A stretch of DNA of 64,000 nucleotides from Notospermus geniculatus (Eukaryota; Nemertea; Pilidiophora; Heteronemertea; Lineidae), in assembly GCA_002633025.1 (NCBI GenBank), contig NMRB01000376.1, positions 133,571-197,570 on the forward strand, given 5' to 3'. Position 1 is the stretch's first letter. Every line of letters begins with the position of its first letter. Shown piece by piece: positions 49,315 to 60,689 of the stretch. The translations under genes and the position numbers were made by a program. The notes beneath the pieces are model-generated. The model saw only the letters and a list, made by a program, of their open reading frames with translations. It was not told the origin of the DNA and did not search any database.

Positions 49315-52300
49315 TCACTTTTTCTGATCTGCTCGAGACTTGACAGGAGGACGGTACACCTTGGAGGCTTTTTGCTGAAATTCAACGAAACATACAAAGT
49401 CAGGAATAGTCTTCTTGGTTTAATGCAAACCTACAGTGCAAAACATCAGATTAGTCAACACACAATGAATTCCATGTATGCAGACAGATCTGAGATAGTC
49501 AATCAGTGACCTCGGGCAATGGATTTACTACGTTCTTTTTGTTCTATGGTTCTATTCATTCTGCTGCAGTACATTTTCAAAATGCCAATTAAAATATTAT
49601 CTCAGGAGTGCAAGCGCCCACTTAGGGCATTATAGCTACTCATCAAACAATATTGGACGATATTAATGATATGTAGGAGGAAACCGGAGACCCCGGAGGA
49701 AACCTACGATGTCGAGGAGAGATCGCCCTCTCTGCCACATAAAGCCACTTGCACGACTGGGGATCGAACCCAGTACCTAACGATGTTTCCACTGCGCCAC
49801 CCCGACACCCCAAATGCCAATGCTGTGCAAGACCTCAGAATGTTCTTTTGTTTGTTTAGCTAAACCTGATGGCAAACATGTCTGTATGAGATAAAACAGT
49901 CCACGAGCCAGACCAATTTTGACTACCAATTTAGTGACCAGATAAACATGGACTTTTGGTCAGTCTGATGTCTGAGGTGTCCGAAATCACATGATGGACA
50001 TTTCAATTCAGTAGTTCATACCCCTAATTAAGATTCTTAAAATCGTTCATTGAATCCCATTGCAATACTTATACAGACTTGTATTACAAATTCAAGTGTC
50101 CATTTAGAACCGGGATTCGAACCCACAGTGACCAGCATAGCAAACCTATGATTTCTGTCCATTTAGAGCTAACTTTTTTCTTGCCGGTTTTAGACCCTAT
50201 AAATGTATTACCAATAGAAATATGGTCACTAAATTGGTAGTCAAACTGCAACATTTTGGGTCCGGCTCATGGACTATAAAAATAATGGGACAGGTAAACC
50301 TGAGGCCTGTTCTTTTGCACAGTGTTAGGTAACTTGAAATACCCACCCTTTCTTGATATCTCCGTTCATAGAAATCCAACTCTGATTCCCCAGGCTGGCG
50401 CATCTGCGACTTCAGTTCCTGTTGCTCGCGGTCGGAGATCCGTAATCCTTCTGTCCGCTTGACCATGTCGATTTCTTGGAGGTTGGCGCGGAGGTACGGG
50501 TGGTCCTCACTTGTGATTGGTTGGTTCAAGAATGCCTTGGATGGGAGCGCTAAAATACAAGATGGAATCAGACGATGACTTTATTTAATTAGGCATAATT
50601 AATTAGGTAATTAAGTTAATTAACATTAACTAACTGATAGTAAGGCATATATGTGACCCACAAAATGAGTCTTAAGTCGCTCTGAGGTTGGCAGGGTGAA
50701 ACCAAATATTTGTCAGAAGACCTTGGCTTGTTGTCTCACTTTTGTGAAACCTGAGCGATTCTGTTTCTTCCTTTTTTCCCGGTGGTTATTTTGGTTCACT
50801 CTGGTTCATATTCTGAACAACTTAAGACTCATTTCGTGGTGATGGGTCACATATAATGGAAGACATTCTATTCAATTCACTGCATGTACCGCACATGTCC
50901 CAGTGGTTCGACAAGTCGCTTCCACTGGTTAATTTTAAGTCAGCAACTATGCCTACCTTTCCCGCTTGGGTCCATTCTCATATAGCCCTCAGCAAGGGAA
51001 GAGAAGCCAGTCAAGCCACCCATTGCCTGGTATGGCACTCCCTCCTGTCCAACGGGACGTCCCCGCCTTTCTCTTTCCTCCCTCGTCTCAACCACCATCT
51101 GGTGTGAATAGGCTGGCTCACCACAACCACAGGTGAACGAGCTCCTGAACCCAGCACACTTGCAGCCGGCTGAAAGCCAATGAAAAGTGGGCTTTAAATC
51201 AGGATTTTTAAGCAAAGCTAAGATTACTGTCCACACTGACTCAAGGGGTACCAGCCAAAACGTCCATTTGTGAAAAACTCCACGCCACACTTGGGTCAGA
51301 ACGTCCACGGGTCTTTGGTCAGAACGTCCACTTGGGAGATCTATCTCCGTTCCCCGCATGGAAGTACGGTAGGCCTATCAATACTTCCATACCATGGTTA
51401 CCGGTAAACGGATGATGTTACCAGCGTGTTCATTGTTTATTTTACTCACTTTGTAAATTCATCACTCTTGTTTAGGGCCTACCTATCATTGGTCTGAGTT
51501 AATACATTCTGATTCATTCATTCAAATTCATTTATTGATGGATGGACGATCGTGTGGATGTTCTGACCAACGACCCGTGGACATTCTGACCCAAGTGCGG
51601 CGTGGACGTTTTGACCGGTCCCGGTAACCGACTCAAGTTCTATCCACTTACGTTTTTTGCATTTCATAAGGCCGGTTTCCGAATGCTCATCTGCGAAATG
51701 TTTACAGCCACATCTTATTGGCTGCGATCCATTCAAGGGCACATAGTTATAGGAATTGCAGTGGCATCCTCGCACTTTGCACGGCTGAAGAATGGGACGA
51801 GTCTCTGGTATAGTTTCAAAATCTGTCTTGTGTTGTTTGTACCTGAAGAAAAGGAAGAAATTGAGAGAAATTCAGGCCACTGCATTCACCCACATTTAGG
51901 GAGGAGTCTAAAAAGTTTAGGAAGGAGTTAAAATTGTTACTGTTTGCACAAACTCCTCAAATCCTTTACTGGCAAGTAGGGAAGATCGGGGCTTCACGCC
52001 TTCGGCACTGAGGGAATGGGGTTTGCCCATTCCACCCCCCCCCCCCNAAGTCGCTTCCACTGGTTAATTTTAAGTCAGCAACTATGCCTACCTTTCCCGC
52101 TTGGGTCCATTCTCATATAGCCCTCAGCAAGTGAAGAGAAGCCAGTCAAGCCACCCATTGCCTGGTACGGCACACCCTCCTGTCCAACGGGACGTCCCCG
52201 TCTTTCTCTTTCCTCCCTCGTCTCAACCACCATCTGATGTGAATAGGCTGGCTCACCACAACCACACGTGAACGAGCTCCTGAACCCAGCACACTTGCAG

Positions 52301-53956
52301 CCAGCTGAAAGAAAATGAAAAGTGTGCTTCAAATCAGGATTTTTAAGCAAAGCTAAGACTGCTGTCCACATCTGAGTCAATAAATTCATTCAAATTCATT
52401 TATTGATGGATGAACGATCGCGTGGACGTTCTGACCAACGACCCATGGACATTCTGACCCAAGTGCGGCGTGGACGTTTAGACCGGTCCCGGTAACCGAC
52501 TCAAGTTCCATCCACTTACGTTTTTTGCATTTCATCAGGCCGGTTTCCGAATGCTCATCTGCGAAATGTTTGCAGCCACATCTTATTGGCTGCGATCCAT
52601 TCAAGGGCACATAGTTATAGGAATTGCAGTGGCATCCTCGCACTTTGCATGGCTGAAGAATGGGACGGGTCTCTGGTATAGTTTCAAAATCTGTCTTGTG
52701 TTGTTTGTACCTGAAGAAAAGGAAGAAATTGAGAGAAATTCAGGCCACTGCATTCACCCACATTTAGGGAGGAGTTTAAAAAGTTTAGGAAGGAGTTAAA
52801 ATTGTTACTGTTTGCACAAACTCTTCAAATCTTTTACTGGCAAGTAGGGAAGATCAAGTTAATTCACTCCTATCACTAGAATCACATCCTGACCAACCAG
52901 GCTGATACCAGTACCTGTGAGTACAGAAGCATGGTGTTTCTGGTCCCACCAATTTACAGTCGATGTCAGTGCGGGGTGAGTACCAGCTCACATACAGACG
53001 ATTCTTCTGGCGCTGAATAGAAAGTACATTACAAATTCAAATTCAAATGAAGTTTATTGACACTTGGGTGGAAATGGGTGGAAAGGTACAATAAACAGTG
53101 TTGGTGATGATAGGAAGAAGGGAGTTCAATAGGCAGGGATCTACATGAGAAAAACGTTTTAGAGCCTGAGATTGCATGAAATGACCTTCAGAAAACACTC
53201 TTTATGAAGAATATTCCAGAGGCTTTCAGCTTTTACGTTTTATCATAAGCAGAGAATACTCTGACACTGAATAGTCACTGACAGTGGCCTTGGCCCTCCT
53301 TGTTTCTGCGATGCAAGCGACACTTCAGTTGACTTCCTGTCCCCTCATCACCTGTCTCAACTGATGCGTGGTGATGGGCAGTAAAGGTTGAGGAAGCCAT
53401 GATTCTGGTCTATGGATGCTAGCCCAGGCCTCTAGAAAAGAATTACCATTGGCAAAACTCTTTTCTGGTACTCTTCAAAGTCCTCAGGGGACATCATCAC
53501 GCCCCCATCATCATCTCCAACTATTCTGTAATGATATACCGTAAATCAATGAACCGATGAACATGATGATGAACTTGTTGATCATGTTGATTGAATTCTT
53601 ATTCTTGAATTGACTCTTGAGAGACTGACTTCATCATTTTTTAGGCCTAGCCTACCTAGGGCCTACCTAGGTTAGGTAGGCTACTAACCGAAGTTAAAGA
53701 CTTTACTTGCCGTGATTTGTGGCAAGTCAAATTACTGGTGGGAGGCACTGTGCAGTTAGGCCTAGGCCTACTAGTGCATTTTTGCATACATCATGACATA
53801 GCCAGGCCTAGGACGGGTAGGTCATGTAGGCCTAGGTAGGCTAGGCCTACGGTATTCATATTGCGCCTTTTCTTACCTCCTGTACTCCAGATAGGCATCC
53901 ACGTGTGCCCCAGCATCGGGACCAAACTTTAAGTGATAGCTATCTCCTTTCGACAT
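49315..53956 (-). CDS. FAM221A: FAM221A-like cysteine-rich protein (7 exons)
   Basis: Minus-strand gene of the FAM221 family; the molecular function of the family is not known to me. Exons in order of translation: 53877-53956, 53447-53525, 52915-53012, 52520-52710, 52092-52304, 50347-50549, 49315-49374. All have GT-AG borders and compatible phases, giving 307 residues (human FAM221A is about 298). Visible family features are AYLEYRR and a SPEDFEEYQKRVLPM block, then CKLVGPETPCFCTHR, CKVRGCHCNSYNYVPLNG, IRCGCKHFADEHS, GCKCAGFRSSFTCGCGEP and the highly conserved AMGGLTGFSSLAEGYMR. The paired Cys-X-Cys and His residues suggest metal binding. Exons 4 and 5 exist twice, the other copies being 51652-51842 and 50957-51169. 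The start codon lies 472 bp from that of PYM1, head to head. Confidence 0.9.
49668..49812 (-). mobile_element. tRNA-derived SINE fragment
   Basis: On the minus strand an A-box-like GTGGCGCAGTGG (49789-49800) is followed by a B-box-like GGTTCGATCCCC (49759-49770), as in a Pol III promoter of tRNA origin. The spacing is shorter than in a tRNA, so the anticodon arm is partly lost. Downstream lies GGTTTCCTCCGGGGTCTCCG, which resembles a conserved central block of widespread metazoan SINEs. This is a degenerate copy with no poly-A tail that I can define. Confidence 0.55.
50103..50175 (-). repeat. possible tRNA-like relic with B-box
   Basis: On the minus strand GGGTTCGAATCCCGG matches a Pol III B-box, and TTAGCTCTAAATGGAC about 50 bp before it loosely matches an A-box. 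It does not fold into a full cloverleaf by eye. It is most likely a second SINE head. Confidence 0.3.
50650..50853. mobile_element. inverted-repeat element, ATGTGACCCA ends
   Basis: The left side ATGTGACCCACAAAATGAG, then CTTAAG is mirrored by CTTAAGACTCATTTCGTGG and GGGTCACAT. The arms are about 30 bp and the interior is not repeated. It lies in the FAM221A intron between exons 5 and 6. Confidence 0.65.
50913..52855. repeat. tandem duplication of FAM221A exons 4-5 with N between
   Basis: Copy 1 (50913-51987) and copy 2 (52048-52855) share both exons, their splice sites and the flanking intron, starting AAGTCGCTTCCACTGGTTAA and ending GGCAAGTAGGGAAGATC. Coding differences are few. Copy 1 has an extra segment of about 270 bp between its exons. 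Copy 2 begins directly after a C run and the N at 52047. Joining exon 5 to the second exon 4 would break the reading frame (phase 1 into a phase 2 start), so a transcript can use only one pair. Either two alleles were placed in series by assembly, or this is a real duplication with mutually exclusive exons. Confidence 0.88.
51240..51625. repeat. inverted pair of GGTCAGAACGTCCACG repeats
   Basis: The left arm (about 51250-51335) holds ACTTGGGTCAGAACGTCCAC and GGTCAGAACGTCCAC. The right arm (about 51545-51625) is an inverse copy containing GTGGACATTCTGACCCAAGT. In the other duplicate only the right arm remains (52420-52490). An inverted-repeat element that lost one arm in one allele or copy would explain this. 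Confidence 0.6.
53035..53150. repeat. dispersed A/T-rich repeat
   Basis: AAATTCAAATTCAAATGAAG, TTTATTGACAC, AAAGGTACAATAAACA and GGCAGGGATCT resemble the series at 37810-37945. Ends are undefined. It sits in FAM221A intron 2. Confidence 0.45.
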
Positions 53957-54428
53957 CCTGCAATTCAAAGCCAAATACCAGCACTGAAAGTCAATGAAAT
54001 GTCATGAATGTTGATGTGTTGCTACGTCTATATGGCAAATTAGTCAATCTTTTACAAACAGATGATTGAACAGGTGCGCGTTGTATCAGTGACGTCATCA
54101 AGGTTTTTAACGCGGGAATTTCAAACAATGAGTCCGTCTGTATTATCATAAGAGAGTACTGTCCCTAGGGTTGGCAACTTTATTGTGATCTTTATATCTT
54201 CTCAAACTCCCTTACACCCTCGATGACAACCGTTGACGATGGAACGGCAGTAAAAACAACAAAATGCCACATATCCTCTCCAAGCGCCTCCTGTTAGAAA
54301 AACTTGTCACTAATACAAACTGATGACGTCATTGTTGAAGGACCTTACCAGCGATTGAACGATGAATTTCTAAAGTGCTCTATATAGTGCACTGTTTTGT
54401 CAGATTTTGAGCACTCGGCTCGCCATAA
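53957..54428. promoter_or_regulatory. divergent FAM221A/PYM1 promoter with two CRE sites
   Basis: Only 472 bp separate the start codons of FAM221A (minus) and PYM1 (plus). The interval holds two perfect palindromic CRE/ATF sites, TGACGTCA at 54090-54097 and 54324-54331, and an E2F-like AACGCGGGAA near 54109. I see no TATA box at a fitting place. Head-to-head spacing under 1 kb with CRE and E2F-like sites is typical of bidirectional promoters of broadly expressed genes. Shared regulation is inferred from layout. Confidence 0.65.
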
Positions 54429-55655
54429 ATGGCGTCTCCTACCAGCAGAGAAGGTGTTGTGCGTGATGAGAAAGGTGTGTATTATCTAAAACGAATACTG
54501 AGCACCAGAGGTAACAAAACTATGCCTTGTAGGCCTATAGGCCACAGACAGCAGACTTCCGAGAAGTACACTGGCAATGCACTGCACTGCAGCACTGGGC
54601 TTGGCCTACATCTGACATGCATTGCATGTACACTGTTGCACAGTGCATACTGCAGCCGACTGCTGGTCGAGTAGGTTCTTTCATGATGATGATGATGGTG
54701 ATGCTTGCAATGTTAGGATGTGTGAATGATGCATACCACTAGGCCTATATGACTAGGCCTAGATACTATAGGCCTAACGGTAGCTACCGGTAGGCCTGCT
54801 GACTGACTGTTTTCTTCTTTCTTTGCCAAGACCCGAATCCTTATCAGCTTATACTTATTGATGTTGCCTTGCTTGTTAATATTAAAATAAGATTTGTATT
54901 TATTTTCTTCCAGGCGATGTTTATCTGCCAGCAACACAACGACCTGACGGCTCATGGAGAAAACCAAGACGAGTGAAAGACGGCTATGTTCCTCAGGAAG
55001 AGATGCCCGTGTATGTGTAGCTATAAATGCTATAACTTAAAGGAGGAAACCATACAGTAGAAATTAGAGTCCAATATTATCCGTTCATACCTGTATAACT
55101 TTGTAAGGGTTCACTGTACTGTCATAAGTATCACTAATTCACTTCCGCTTTTTGAGGATTTGTAAACTTGCATATCTTTTCTTTACTTTCAGTTATGAGA
55201 ACAAAGGTGTTCAGTGGATGAAGAGCAAGCCAGCTTGCCCTGGTTTAAGTTTTGCTGATTCCGATACAAAATCTAGTATACCAGGACAGAGTGGTGTGGT
55301 TACTAACACAGAAAGTCTTTCAAAGGCAGCAAAAAAGAATGCAAAGCGAAAAGAGAAAAAGCGACAGCAAAAAGTTGAGCAGGATGACGTTGAAGCTATT
55401 ACCAATGTGCTAGAAAAAGCCAAGATAGGTTATAAAGGGCCTAAACCCCCTTCACAAGGACAGGGAGAAGGACAAAAGGATCCTGAGAAAAAACTGAAAA
55501 ATCTCAAAAAGAAATTGAGACAAATAGAGGATTTGGAGGCAAAAATTAAGAGTGGTGAATTGCAAAATCCTGAAAAAGAACAGTTGGCAAAGATCTCAAA
55601 GAAGCAACAAATACAGGAAGAAATAGATGATTTAGAACTGACAATTGAAAATTAA
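54429..55655 (+). CDS. PYM1: PYM1, partner of Y14 and Mago (3 exons)
   Basis: Ribosome-associated factor that binds the MAGOH-RBM8A pair and helps remove exon junction complexes from translated mRNA in the cytoplasm. Exons: 54429-54474, 54914-55010, 55193-55655, giving 201 residues (human about 204). The N-terminal Mago/Y14-binding domain is clear in exon 2: [20 protein letters not shown] followed by [13 protein letters not shown]. The C-terminal half is highly charged, with [14 protein letters not shown] and [19 protein letters not shown], ending in the family-typical [12 protein letters not shown]. For exon 1 a second donor, GAG|GTAACA after 54510, is in the same phase and would add 12 residues. 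I prefer 54474 because the shorter N terminus matches relatives. It starts head to head with FAM221A. Confidence 0.94.
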
Positions 55656-57111
55656 AGTTTTCAAGCTCTTTGTCTCTTATGTACTCATCCTGAACATTCT
55701 CACTTTTTAAGTGCATTATCATAAGGCAGGTGTTTCATTATTTGTGCCTTTTAAGTTTCTGAGCTGTATGCCTGATTGTAGGCCTACTCTCGTGTCGCAT
55801 AGTAGAAGTAGTAATGTGACGCCTGTCGCAAAAGAAGTCACTGGTTCAATTTGGATGGGATGTTTCAGCTGTAGGGGAAATCTGATGTATGCATCCAGTG
55901 CATGTGTGTGTTCACACTTAATTTATATTCTGACAAACAGAGGTTAGTTTACAGGCATTTATCAGATGATACCAACCTTCCCGGTAGTGAATATACATTT
56001 TAAGACCTTTTTGTCTTTGGAGTCTGGAGCTGTCGACTGGGCTGTAATCTATGAAGTGTTCGTGGCCTTCGGTATTGAAGGAGAATTTTTTTAATGAGAT
56101 GATTAAAGAATACTAGTATCTACAAGAACTACTTAAAACTTGGTCTTTTGTACATTTTGTGAAGAAGGCAGTAATAGTTTCGACCAGGATCCTCTGGCTT
56201 TGCTGCTTCAAAAATGTTCTACCATGATTTCCTTGTGAAGTAAAGTCAGTCTGTCCAAGCAGGGTAAACCATGAAGTCTACACGACTACAGTAGTCCAGT
56301 TCTTCAAGGGCCAAACAAAGTCAGTAGGAGACAGTACAGTAGAATCTCCCTCTGCCGAGAGTGCACTTCTCTACTAAGGTTCCTGAAGTTCAGTCCCGAA
56401 GTGGTCATTTCTAGTCATTTGAACCTCTGAATCGGGACACTCCTCAAGTAAGGCCAGTCCAGTCTGTGGAAAAGCTCCGAAGTACTTACCAAGTCCTGAG
56501 ACGTCTTTAGAGAGTTGTTCTGCTAAGTTTTAGCATCACATTTGCAAAAGATGGTGCCCATAAAGTTGGCAAATTTCAATACTATCAAACTGCATCCAAA
56601 TTGAGTGAAGCAAGGNAAGGTGTTAATTCGAAACAGTCTTGACGCTCAGTATTAAAAGTCCTTGATTCCTGCCCCCTGCCCCTCCTCGCACTGAGCCACA
56701 GTAGGCCTAGTCCGTGTGAATTCTATGAAATATACAGATGAACACTTGATGCCGTATAAAATCTCAAACATAAACACTTCTTGTATATTTCAACCCCTTC
56801 CCATCACAAGCACATTCTTCCATTTGAATCAAGAGCATCTTTAATTCTTCTTTGAAGACTACAAAATAAAGAGACATGAGACGTATACATTTTGACATGT
56901 ACATTAAATGTGAAATGACTACCGGTACATGTATGTCACTTTCCTCATCTATAATCCTTTGTTCAGATGAGGTTCTCGATCAAAACTACCAGTCTCCCTG
57001 ACAGTCAGTGATAACCCCCTACTCAGTATCAGATCGACAAACTACTGCACAAGATTCACTCACTATTGAGGATCATTTACATACCCCGGTACTCAGAGAC
57101 AGTAAACCTAA
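55656..57111. other. PYM1 3' region, no further gene seen
   Basis: ATTAAA at 56102-56107 and AATAAA near 56864 are candidate polyadenylation signals for PYM1. Otherwise there are no exons. The N at 56616 marks an assembly join. Confidence 0.4.
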
Positions 57112-57279
57112 AGTCGTCTTCGCAAATTTTGTACCCCAACCAGGGACTTCCTCAGGCACTTTCTAGTAGAGATCCCAGAAGTGAAATGGCGAAATTGCTT
57201 CACTTCTGGGATCTCTTCTAGAAAGTGCCTGAGGAAGACCCCGCTTGGGGTAAAAAATTTGCGAAAATTGGAGACGACT
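57112..57279. repeat. inverted pair of the CCCCGGTTGGGG motif
   Basis: The left arm (57112-57187) begins AGTCGTCTTCGCAAATTTT. The right arm (57198-57279) is its inverse and contains CACTTCTGGGATCTCTTCTA, GAAAGTGCCTGAGGAAGACC and GGAGACGACT. The arms are about 75 bp with a 10-bp loop. The same sequence stands alone at 48420-48494 and partly at 31441-31488. Confidence 0.8.
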
Positions 57280-57283
57280 GATA

Positions 57284-58769
57284 TGTTTACTATCATTTTG
57301 TGTCGTTTTTTGTGCTCTATGTTGGATACCCAGTACTCAAAGGTGGATTTCTTGAAAGAAATTCCTCAGACAGCTCTCAAAGTAGATCTGTTTCAGTGAA
57401 GAAATCCCAGTAATTGTCTTCAATGAACAATATAATTGCACATACCCCAGGTGAATTACAACTGTCGCCATCAGCCGTTACAGATTATCTACAGTGTATC
57501 AAGTGTACACCTTATTCTACTACAGGATGATTCGTAGTCCTACAGTAATCTCACCGAACATATTTAGGCCACCATCCCAAGATGACCATTTCTAGAGGCT
57601 GGGCCAAAAACACGGCTGTCTACAGCAGTGCGTTGGATGAAGAAATCTTATGAACACATCATGAAAGCTGCCTCCTAGGGACAGCATAAGGAAACTTCGG
57701 CTGAGTGAAAAACAGAACGTTATATTCTGCCATTGGGTCCACAAATTGACTACATGTAGTGTTATCAGCTGTATCCTCAATAACAGACAACTGAAAGATT
57801 TCATTGCTTGATAATTTCTTGCGCACATTCTGAATATGCTGTGGCCAAGAATATATGTGTATTCAAGATGGCACACATCAACACAACATTTCATTATAAA
57901 AGTCAAAAAAACTTAAGTTTCTACCATAGAAAATGCTGCCTAAATCAATTGAAAACTAAAATGTACATGCAAACGGATTTGGACCACTTAAATGAAATCT
58001 AACCAGTTTTAGTACCTCAGAGACCTCTGAAAAACCCCTCTCTAGGTTTTCAACCAGGCTCGGATATTTTGGCTAACAAATCTGTAAAATCAACTGTGAA
58101 ATTCTGGAATTTGGATCAAATCTTTGAAGTTCACCGCATATTTCCATGTTTAATAGCACAGGGCACCCCCCCTTTTTCCAAATCCTGGATCCGCCCCTGC
58201 CGACTGATGCCAAATCAACTCCTGACAGCACCAGTCAATATACTTTAGGTGAGGCCACATCCAAGAATTGGTTACACCTTGATTTCTACAACTTGTAGAT
58301 TTTTAATGCATTTTCAAAAGCTACGGGGGAGTATGTACACCTTACGCAACAGCCATTCATACTTGACGTGTGATATCAGTTCAGAAGAAAAATCCACAAT
58401 GCATAGAAACCAAGTTGCTACTTTGTACTAGGACTAATTTTGATATAACTGAAGTGAATGGCCACAAGTCAGCTGCAACATTGCTGCAGTATTTGATTCA
58501 GTACCGGTAATTTTGAGAAAAAGCATCGCATCGCGAGACACCTCACAGCACATCCAAGAATAAACTTCCTATAACACCGCCTTTTTTACCTTCGCATTTT
58601 TTGACTAGATGCAAAATAACAAATAATAACGACAGCAATATTTTGTGGTTTACGTGTAGTAGGCTCACTTCGAACGAGTACCGGTAAAATGAAATGGTCC
58701 ATGGACCATGTGCTCACCGGGTTGGACATAATAGTCTAATGACAGAGGGAGGTACATATCAGTAATATG
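57284..58769. other. non-coding stretch, no gene seen
   Basis: Open frames up to 104 codons (minus strand, 57592-57906) lack any recognisable domain. The phrase AAATCCTGGATCCGCCCCTG near 58180 is a common repeat-derived word in animal genomes. Confidence 0.4.
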
Positions 58770-59740
58770 AGCAATCTGAGTCAAGTCATTCCCAAGTACA
58801 TGAAGTAGGACTTTGAGTTTTGGGTTTATGCCACCTGGCGGCCATGTCCGATTGGGCCGGAACTTCACATGCACATGAAGGTCATCTGCAGGGGCCACAT
58901 AGCACATTGGAATGCTTTGGGTCCAAGTCGTTCCTGAGTTACAGCACTTTGATGATTTTCAGGTTACGCCACCTGGCGGCCATATTGGATGTCCGATCAT
59001 GCCGAAACTTCACATGCACATAAAGGTCATCTGCACGGGGCCACATAGCACATTGGAGCGCTTTGGGTTAAGGCGTTCCTGATTTACAGCACTTTGATGA
59101 TTTTTGGGTTACGCCACCTGGTGGCCACGTTTGAAGTCAAATCTGGCCGAAATTTGACGTACATGTAAAGGTCATCTAGAGGAAGGTAAATATCAAATTT
59201 GAGCACTCTGCGTCAAGCCGTTCCCGAGTAATAGCACTTACTTGATTTTCAGGTTACGCCACCTGGCGGCCATATTGGATATCCAATCGGGCCGAAACTT
59301 GGTATTTTATAAGGTACCCCTCCAATGCATGTTTATGCAAGATATGAAGTCGCTCGGTGAAATAATGACAAACTTTGGCAGGTTCGTTACTTTTGTCGAA
59401 CTTTGACCTCTGTGACCTTGAAAAGTAGGTCAAATCAAAAACCCGTTATATATGTTATGTATCCTTATTAGCTACACCTATGATAAAAATTTGGAGATGA
59501 TCTAGTCATTAGTTCAGGAGTTATTGCACTTTTTGTGTTTTTGGTTTCCGCCACCTGGTGGCCAAGCTGAGAATCGGATCGGACCGAAACTTGGTGTCGT
59601 GGGTCGTCTGACCTAGGGGTATATATGTACCAAGTTTCAGATCAATAGCTCCAGCGGTTACGAAACGTGCCCTGCTAACGGACAACGACGGACGACGGAC
59701 GCACAACCATTGTATAAGCTCACCACGGTGAGCTAAAAAT
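58770..59740. repeat. degenerate repeat of about 145 bp with GCCACCTGGYGGCC core
   Basis: The core CCACCTGG followed by CGG or TGG recurs at 58831, 58969, 59114, 59269 and 59551. Between cores are AAGGTCATCTGCA, CACATAGCACATTGGA, CGTTCCTGA and TTACAGCACTTTGATGATTT in constant order. The end carries GGACGACGGACGCAC and the palindrome AGCTCACCACGGTGAGCT. Similar ends are common in dispersed repeats of marine invertebrates. No coding frame. Confidence 0.8.
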
Positions 59741-60449
59741 GTGAATGAGCAAGATTATTGAAGCCAACCACGCCACATTTAAGGCCTATAAAAAAATAAA
59801 CGCCACGGTTTTTCAACCACTTTCACAGCAATTTCTTGACAATGTCCCTCATTTTTTAAACAAAATCATTTCAATAAGCTGCATTATTTCATGCTACGAA
59901 CGTCATTTTTTCACATTTCCATAACGTAGGCCAAAATATTATGAAAATCCCGTACTCACAAAGTCCAGGCAAATTCATCATAATCATTGATGCCAGTCCA
60001 TCAAACGAATTTTTCTGTTCGGCCTATTCGCCATTTCATTTTTTATTTCAAAACCCTCTAACCATCATTTTCAACAGGTCTGTCCCGTAAACCATGACAG
60101 AAAAACGTGTGGCCTGATTCATACCGACAACAACAGATCTCTGATAACATTGACCACAATTATGATGACAATTAATTCGCTGTTTCTTAAACAATAATTC
60201 TGTACATCAAAAAACTAGTGGTGTCATTATTTACAGTTCGTGACAATGTAACGATTGTTTGATCACGGTGACTGAATTTGCGAAAAATGGCAACAAATAT
60301 GAAGCTTTCATGTTGATCTAGTCCATCGATAGGCCTACAGCTACCATATTATAAAGTTTGGGTGGGATCCTCCAACTCTGGGAACAAACTGTCGCCTTGC
60401 ATGACCTTCACCATCCTCGGGCAATATCTGGTTCTTAAAGATAATATAT

Positions 60450-60689
60450 CACGACTTCATTGTTTACGTTTAATGTTTGTAAACATTGATGTTTACATCA
60501 TGTTATTTTGGACTTTTGGGACATGCCAACCCACCAAATTGAATATTTTCAGTATCAAACGAATTTCTAGAGGGGCACGCCACCAACAAATTACTCATAA
60601 GACAAAGAAAAACGAGAAATAAACAAACAAAATGTAAATAAACAATGATTTTCGTGGCCCGCGAAAATATCCGTGATATATTATCTTTA
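60450..60689. repeat. dispersed repeat, copy of 21640-21865
   Basis: This matches the other copy through ATGTTTGTAAACAT, GGACTTTTGGGACATGCCAA, CACCAACAAATTACTCATAA and ACAATGATTTTCGTGGCCC. It ends where the next MITE starts. Confidence 0.8.

Noticed and set aside
49759-49800. Functional tRNA gene on the minus strand
   Set aside because: A-box and B-box are too close together for a full tRNA and no anticodon arm can be drawn. A SINE head fits better.
51518-51931. Plus-strand frames across FAM221A exon 4 copies (also 52551-52799)
   Set aside because: They are shadows of the minus-strand exons, whose splice sites and cysteine motifs are clear.
55211-55423. Minus-strand frame inside PYM1 exon 3
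   Set aside because: It is an antisense shadow of the lysine-rich coding region, giving Phe/Ser-rich sequence.
58831-59560. CTCF-like reading of the CCACCTGGTGGC cores
   Set aside because: The match to the CTCF core is imperfect at the central A/T position and the words belong to a repeat consensus, so a binding claim is not supported.
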